From: Geosiphon pyriformis
Lineage: Eukaryota; Glomeromycota; Glomeromycetes; Archaeosporales; Geosiphonaceae
Length of the DNA stretch: 13,100 nt
Direction: 5' to 3'
Assembly (NCBI GenBank): GCA_016748015.1
Contig: JAAOMT010000305.1
Location: 84,587-97,686 of the forward strand
Shown: positions 8,700 through 13,100 of the stretch, piece by piece
Layout: every line of letters starts with the position of its first letter
Numbering within the stretch: position 1 is the stretch's first letter
Program-made: the position numbers and the translations under genes
The notes under the pieces: generated by a model
The model's input: the letters and a program-made list of their open reading frames with translations, nothing else
Databases searched by the model: none
What the model was told of the DNA's origin: nothing

Positions 8700-9100
8700 C
8701 GAATTATCTTTCAATAGTCTTCAAATTTTTTTAATAAGATTCAGGTTTGACATATTTACCGGCCAGTTGATAGTTGTAAATTTATTTTTTCTGCAATATA
8801 GACTGGCATGTTATTTTGCCTAGCTTCCAGTTTAACACCTTAATTGCATTCTGAAAAGGTAAAGCTGAACTTTAAGATGTAAATAAGATTTATTTTTCAC
8901 CATTTTTTTTGCATTCGTCACAAAATACACTAATGGTTCTTTTAATTCCATATAAAATACTCAGATAATTATAGATTTCATTCACTTTTGAAATTAGGAT
9001 TTCTCAACAGTGCTGCCAAAATTATTTGGTATAACAATTGCTTCCCAATGTTCATACTTGTTTTATTGGAGAAAAAGACATTCTCAATAGTAAAGCAGTG
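8700..9100 (-). mobile_element. Decayed Tc1-type transposase relic (DDE)
   Basis: Several short minus-strand segments, in different frames but in the right order, match a Tc1-like transposase. ENVFFSNKTS (9085-9056) corresponds to the first catalytic motif, usually ENVxFSDETS. RQNNMPVYIAEK (about 8821-8786) corresponds to the second, usually QQDNAPxHTAK. NWPVNMSNLNLIKKI (8768-8724) corresponds to the third, usually WPxxSPDLNPIENIW. All three acidic residues are lost: Asp to Asn twice and Glu to Lys, each explicable by one G-to-A change. Stops and frameshifts lie between the blocks, and the second-to-third spacing (about 28 codons) is shorter than the DD34E norm. No N-terminal DNA-binding part or terminal inverted repeats were found, so the borders are approximate. 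It is inactive. Confidence 0.68.
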
Positions 9101-10833
9101 TTCTTTTTATTTTTTGCGACCATCTATATTTTTCGAAATAAAATTTGGATAAAATGCTTAATTTTAAACTTATCGGTATCTAAAAATTAAATTGTATATA
9201 TTATTTGAATTTTTAAATATTTATTATTAATTAAATAACTTGTCATCAAAAAGATTAAAGATCTTTACACTTTATGAATTAAAATTCTGTAGATGTTTAA
9301 TCTTCCAGTATTTTTATTTAATAGTTGTTTTTGAATTTTTTAAAAAGATTTGCATTATATTTAATTTTAAAATATTAATTATTAAAATTGTTGACCTTTG
9401 TTCATTTTTTGCTTTTCACAAATTGTTAGAGTAAAAAAAGACTTGGATGTATTTTTTATCATAATCAAAATTATTTAAGTAAAAAGGAATTATCAATTAT
9501 ATAAATTTACATTTTAAAATTTATAACTTATATGTGTAATTTTTTTTTAAATTTTTTTGGAATTATAATTCGTTTTAAATATTCACAATATAAAATATAA
9601 GTTTTTGAAAATTATAAAAATTACCTAAAAATTTAATAAATTTAATGCAGCTTGGAAAACAAATACAAATTTTAATGCCTATTATAACTATTTAAATTTT
9701 TTTACAATATTAATTTTTAACAAAAAAAAACAATTCTAATATCTATTAAGTTTATGAAATGAAAATGTACAATATGTCAAAAAGAACATATATATATAAA
9801 CAAACATAATTTATTTTTACAATATATTATTTCTTAAAAAAAACATATACATATGTTCGAAAAATTATAATTCTCACGCTTTGCAACATTAAACAAAATA
9901 TTTATTCAAATTTTTTTCATTAAGTGATTTTAGAAAATGATTAAAATATTAATGTAAAAATATTTAACTAGTTTTTATTATAAAAAAAAACTTTTATTAA
10001 ACACCATTATTGTTTATTGGTATTTTTAATTAAAGTTTTTTATACTATTTATTTTTGATATTTTAAAAACAATTAAGATTAAGTGGTTCTTATAAATAAA
10101 ATGACTTTGAATTATTTTAAACAGAATAAAACATTAACCTAAAAGGGAAGAACTGATGAAAATTAAATGAATATTTTTATTTGTAGTTTTAAATATCTTG
10201 TGTCTTATTAAAATAATAAATGTTAAATTTATCAAGATATTGTATTTAAATATTTATTTAAGATTGAAAAGCGCCCAAAAAATAAATAATAATTTTAAAT
10301 AATCATATTGTTAAAACGAAAAACTTAATTGATTATCCATATATTGTTTAATCGCTACATAATTACAATCTCAAATTATATAAAAATTAAATGCAATTCA
10401 TGTAATATTTATTTACTATCTTTGAGATCTTATTTTTACTTACAAATATATTTTTTTAAAATAACAATAAATTATACTAATTTATACAAATATAGCAAAT
10501 TATTTTTTTAATTTGTTGGGTTTTATAAATAGCAATAATAAAAATTTTCTATTAATGAATCATTTTGTCTAATATTTAAAGCATTACATTCAAAAGTTAA
10601 TAATCTCTTATATACTAATGTTTAAAAGTCACATAGATAAAAAAAAATAATCTCAATTAAAAGCTATTTTTTGCTATTTAAAAATAAGTTGATTTTTAAT
10701 TTTTTTTCAATCAACAATTAATAATAATATATGTCTATTCCAGCTTATTATATTAGAAAATTTATAAAATATTAAATGAGTTTTTTAATAAATTTTTAAT
10801 AAATTTAAATATTTTGTTTGTTTTTATATTTCA
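9101..10833. other. Extremely AT-rich intergenic spacer
   Basis: No gene was recognised. Frames at 9240-9434 and 10329-10511 are chance open stretches of I/Y/F/L/K/N residues. Short inverted repeats are present: AATATCTTG at 10192-10200 with CAAGATATT at 10233-10241, and GAACATAT at 9784-9791 with ATATGTTC at 9851-9858. A short TA run lies near 9789. Any N-terminal part of the transposase relic would lie just right of 9100, but it is no longer readable. Confidence 0.55.
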
Positions 10834-10906
10834 GAATCAGCAGTATCAAAATCAATCAATAAATTAACAAAACTCACCTAAAAATTTTATTTAAAAATTT
10901 TTTTTA

Positions 10907-11098
10907 GCCTATATTAATCTAGACCAGGAAATTAACATCCAATACTTTGACAATAGACACTTAGGAATAGTACTTGAAAGAATCTATCTAACTGATGCCG
11001 AATTTAATTTACAGTATCTAAAAGATCAATTTATAATGTTGTCAATTAAAAGCATAACCAAAATCGACTTAAAAATAGCAGTTCAAATTCTATTATAA
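10907..11098 (+). other. Unidentified open stretch, possible exon
   Basis: After a good acceptor-like polypyrimidine run ending in TTTTTTTTAG (10907), one frame stays open for 63 codons to TAA at 11096-11098. The composition differs from the surrounding spacer: segments include LDQEINIQYFDNRHLGIVLE, RIYLTDAEFNLQYLKDQF and KIDLKIAVQILL. There is no ATG near its head, so it would have to be a 3' exon or a gene relic. A second acceptor-like TTTATATTTCAG ends at 10834, before a piece reading NQQYQNQSIN and then stopping. I do not recognise a family. Confidence 0.3.
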
Positions 11099-11223
11099 GT
11101 AATAACTCAAATATTGTCATAATTAAGTTTTGCAAAAAAAGGAATAAACATTTAAGAGGGAGTAAATAACTCTGAATATACAGAAAATCTGATAATTTTA
11201 CTGCAAAACAACTTAGAAAAACC

Positions 11224-11273
11224 GAATGTCTGCTTCCACTTACGATCAATGACATGAATTGTTATTTAACCTC
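11224..11273 (+). repeat. Partial duplicate of a 28S rRNA-derived segment
   Basis: AATGTCTGCTTCCACTTA at 11225-11242 recurs as AATGTCTGTTTCCACTTA at 11296-11313. The similarity continues through CATGAATTGTTATTTAAC here and GCATCATTGGTTAA in the second copy. Both correspond to the eukaryotic 28S stretch that begins AAATGCCTCGTCATC and runs to GCATGAATGGATTAA. The two copies share changes relative to 28S, so the duplication came after capture of the rRNA piece. Confidence 0.6.
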
Positions 11274-11293
11274 TGTGCTTGCCGCATTCAAGC

Positions 11294-11362
11294 TAAATGT
11301 CTGTTTCCACTTATAGTTATTGAGTGCATCATTGGTTAAACTGTTCCTATTTACTATTTATT

Positions 11363-11393
<31 letters not shown>

Positions 11394-11438
11394 AATCAGC
11401 GGGAAAAGAAGACCCTATTGAGCTTGACTCTAGTTTGA
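11294..11438 (+). pseudogene. 28S (LSU) rRNA pseudogene fragment
   Basis: Bases 11339-11438 closely follow a conserved nuclear 28S rRNA region, in sense orientation. They contain GAAACCACAGCCAAGGGAAC, then GGGCTTGG, an ATCAGCGGGAAAAGAAGACC block, and CTATTGAGCTTGACTCTAGT. 11294-11338 is a more diverged match to the sequence just upstream (AAATGCCTCG to GGATTAA), with about 10 bases missing before ACTGTTCC. Differences from the expected rRNA are mostly transitions (for example CTGTTGAGC to CTATTGAGC, TATCTAC to TATTTAC), which is a decayed copy rather than a working gene. Similarity ends abruptly at TTTGA near 11438, shortly before the minisatellite. No 18S, 5.8S or other 28S part is present, so this is a dispersed fragment. 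Confidence 0.88.
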
Positions 11439-11458
11439 AACCAACAATTGACGGATAA

Positions 11459-11668
11459 CCACTGCTCACCAATAATTCGCGAATTCAACATTCGAATATA
11501 ACCACCACCCGTTAATGATTTGCAACTCAACATTCGAATATAACCACTGGCCACCAATAATTTGCGAATTCAAAATTCGAATATAACCACCACCTACTAA
11601 TCATTCACAACTCAACATTCGAATAACCATCACCCACCAATAATTCGCGATTCAACATTCGAATATAA
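11459..11668. repeat. Minisatellite: five units of 40-43 bp, alternating A and B types
   Basis: Units are 11459-11501, 11502-11543, 11544-11586, 11587-11626 and 11627-11668. Each begins CCA and ends with ATTCGAATATAA or a close variant. Units 1 and 3 are one type (CCACTG at the head, TGCGAATTCAA or CGCGAATTCAA in the middle). Units 2 and 4 are another (CCACCACC at the head, CAACTCAACATT in the middle). Unit 5 is a hybrid: B-like head, A-like middle. The array therefore has an 82-85 bp dimeric periodicity. Every unit carries the palindrome TTCGAA. It is more GC-rich than its flanks, lies about 20 bases after the 28S fragment, and has no open frame through it because unit lengths are not multiples of three. 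Confidence 0.92.
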
Positions 11669-12660
11669 CCAATGAATACGGAATTGAAATTCATCAAATA
11701 ACTGAATTAAATTTTAGGGTTACATGATGAGGAATTGATAATTTTTAGTCTGTTATTTATGTCTTCCAAGAATAAAGAGTGGGAGGGGGATAGTTTAAGA
11801 TTTCTTACAAGAGTGAAGAGCGGGAGAGGGTAGCCATATTTGTCAATTATCTTTTCTATATCCATCTAGTCTATATAGGTATAAAAATTTAACAGTATAT
11901 AACAAAGTTATCAGGGAAGGTTTTTACAATGGCAAAATTGTTCACCCGTTGCCAATTCTGATAAAACTCTTGTTATTTACTGTTTATTGTTTAAGCCTAT
12001 TGAAATTTAATTCAGAAATTTGAAATAATCGATATAAAATTTTAAAGAAATCTAGTGTATAATAAACTATTGTAATTAATATAAGTATTTTTAAATGATA
12101 ATAGTTCGGTAATAACTTTAAGAATTGCTAATATTAGCTTAAGTCCAAGCAATAATAACTTTATTTTTAAAATTAAGTAATATTGAGCATGCTTAATATA
12201 CTTTTTCACCGTGTAAAACGAAAACTCTCTGTCCTTGCTATCGAAATATATTAATTTGATCAGCACGAATAAAAAATTTTATGGTCAGTATCAATTGGGA
12301 AATATTTTTATGTCCATAAGTTTTAAATAAGAAAAATGTGAGTGTTTATTTTTAATTAAAACCAGAATTTTAAATTGAAAAACAAATTTTATTGGGATTT
12401 GATAATTTTATTTTAATTTACCTCAAATTAAATCCACACTGAAATACATTTTCAATGAAGGCAAGGCCAAAATGAAATTTTAATTACCTTAATTTTTTGA
12501 ACCTTTTGATTTAGTTAAATAATTGGAATGTCATAAAAAAATTTATTAAAAAAAGGCAATAGACAATATATCTTAATAAATGTATTCTAGAAAAATTTAA
12601 TTATCGGGATTAAATTTAATTTTAGTGTGCTTATTTTTGATAGTAAAAAAAAATGGCCAT
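11669..12660. other. Intergenic spacer with a purine-rich repeat pair
   Basis: The main structure is an imperfect direct repeat of about 25 bases: the unit at 11768-11793 (AAGAATAAAGAGTGGGAGGG then GGATAG) and its relative at 11809-11833 (AAGAGTGAAGAGCGGGAGAG then GGTAG), offset by 41 bases. Both are strongly purine-rich on the + strand. 11850-12660 returns to AT-rich sequence with no recognised gene. The minus-strand frame at 12042-12266 is low-complexity L/I/K and is rejected. Confidence 0.6.
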
Positions 12661-13100
12661 TTAAGAATGATTGATTGTTACCATAGGAGGACATTGTGAT
12701 GCGAAAGCTTCTTCATTCGATGCAGCCTCGGTTCTACCATTGCATTCCTAAATATATAAAAAATGTTTAATAATTGTTCAGATTAAAAACTAAATTTTTG
12801 ATTCTATAACAACTTATTTGGGTTTCCAACTTTATCCCGCTCGTGGATTTGGGGCCTGGGCATAAATAAATGTTGAAATGATCCCCATTATTATTATCGG
12901 AAGTAGCACAGCCACAATCTTTTGGCGATATCCAAAGCTCCTGTCCATGGTGTTGCCAATAATAAGGATTTCAACTGCAATTTTGTTTAAATCACATTCC
13001 CGAAAAGGCTAGATCTTGAAGAAATCTGAAACGCTAAAATAGGAGCTTGATTCATTCGCTTATTTCTATTGTTTAAATGGGTAGAACTCAAATGATGGTA
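12661..13100 (-). pseudogene. Class 3 lipase, copy 3, 3' end (decayed, partial)
   Basis: This is a third paralogue of the class 3 lipase family, on the minus strand and cut by the right edge. Readable blocks in order are a RNKRMNQAPI-like remnant of GNSRFSKF (near 13060-13030) and then PYYWQHHGQELWISPKDCGC (12967-12908). The latter matches LEWNHFGFEIWIEPSENCNC of copy 2. FNIYLCPGPKSTSG follows, then an intron of about 66 bases (12748-12813, ending ATATTTAG), and the last exon starting ECNGRTEAASN at 12747, with TAA at 12661-12663. Damage seen: the TFGAPRIGN region is scrambled, an in-frame TAA and a one-base length change lie where copy 2 has GNDHVPHSPL, and the splice phase after SG does not fit. 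The HxxPYFG catalytic His motif is out of frame in the last exon. It is a pseudogene, converging on copy 2. Confidence 0.78.

Noticed and set aside
9240-9434. 64-codon open frame
   Set aside because: It has a non-ATG start and low-complexity residues in an extremely AT-rich region.
10329-10511. 60-codon open frame
   Set aside because: It is I/Y/N/K-rich chance sequence with no supporting feature.
11140-11200. Possible upstream continuation of 28S homology (GGGAGTAA..CTCT words)
   Set aside because: The resemblance is too weak and gapped to support by eye; it needs an alignment to the species' 28S.
11046-11255. Minus-strand open frame ending opposite the unidentified + strand stretch
   Set aside because: It overlaps the first 28S-like copy and is L/F-rich in the manner of an antisense shadow.
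11901-11960. Short 28S-like words (AAAGTTA..AGGGA, ATTGTTCACCC) suggesting a second rRNA fragment
   Set aside because: The matches are only about 10-11 bases each, and their spacing does not fit the intervening 28S sequence; chance cannot be excluded.
12042-12266. Minus-strand 74-codon open frame
   Set aside because: It is low-complexity L/I/K/Y sequence, with no motif and no relation to the neighbouring lipase pseudogene.

Overview
The window looks like nuclear DNA of a filamentous fungus, most probably an arbuscular mycorrhizal fungus (Glomeromycota; a Rhizophagus-like genome would fit). This is inference from four things seen in the sequence: extreme AT richness, short spliceosomal introns of about 65-95 nt, a BTB-BACK-TLDc protein of the style hugely expanded in these fungi, and several cysteine-rich secreted class 3 lipases. 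No database search was possible, so the taxon is not proven.

Layout from left to right. 1-234 holds the 3' end of a class 3 lipase gene (copy 1, + strand), cut by the window edge. 235 to about 2615 is AT-rich spacer with one perfect 14-bp hairpin. 2616-4069 is a two-exon BTB-BACK-TLDc gene whose protein is readable from end to end only across two one-base frameshifts, so it is a pseudogene or carries sequence errors. 4070-5476 is spacer with an unidentified antisense open stretch. 5477-6890 is a five-exon class 3 lipase (copy 2) with fully phase-compatible splicing; it has a signal peptide and keeps the catalytic Asp and His, but the nucleophilic Ser is replaced by Ala. 6891 to about 8700 is spacer. 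About 8700-9100 is a badly decayed Tc1-type transposase on the minus strand. 9100-10900 is very AT-rich spacer. 10907-11098 is an unidentified open stretch. 11224-11438 is a decayed piece of 28S rRNA with part of it repeated. 11459-11668 is a five-unit minisatellite. 12661-13100 is a third class 3 lipase copy on the minus strand, clearly broken and cut by the right edge.

Overall this is a gene-poor, repeat-eroded accessory region. Its main content is a small dispersed lipase family in three states of preservation, plus one member of an expanded BTB-TLDc family. The genes do not form a pathway; shared features are duplication and decay. In the transposase and the 28S fragment, recognisable substitutions are dominated by G-to-A or C-to-T changes, as expected from deamination of methylated cytosine or a RIP-like process. 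No RNA gene, CRISPR array or prokaryote-type regulatory element was seen.
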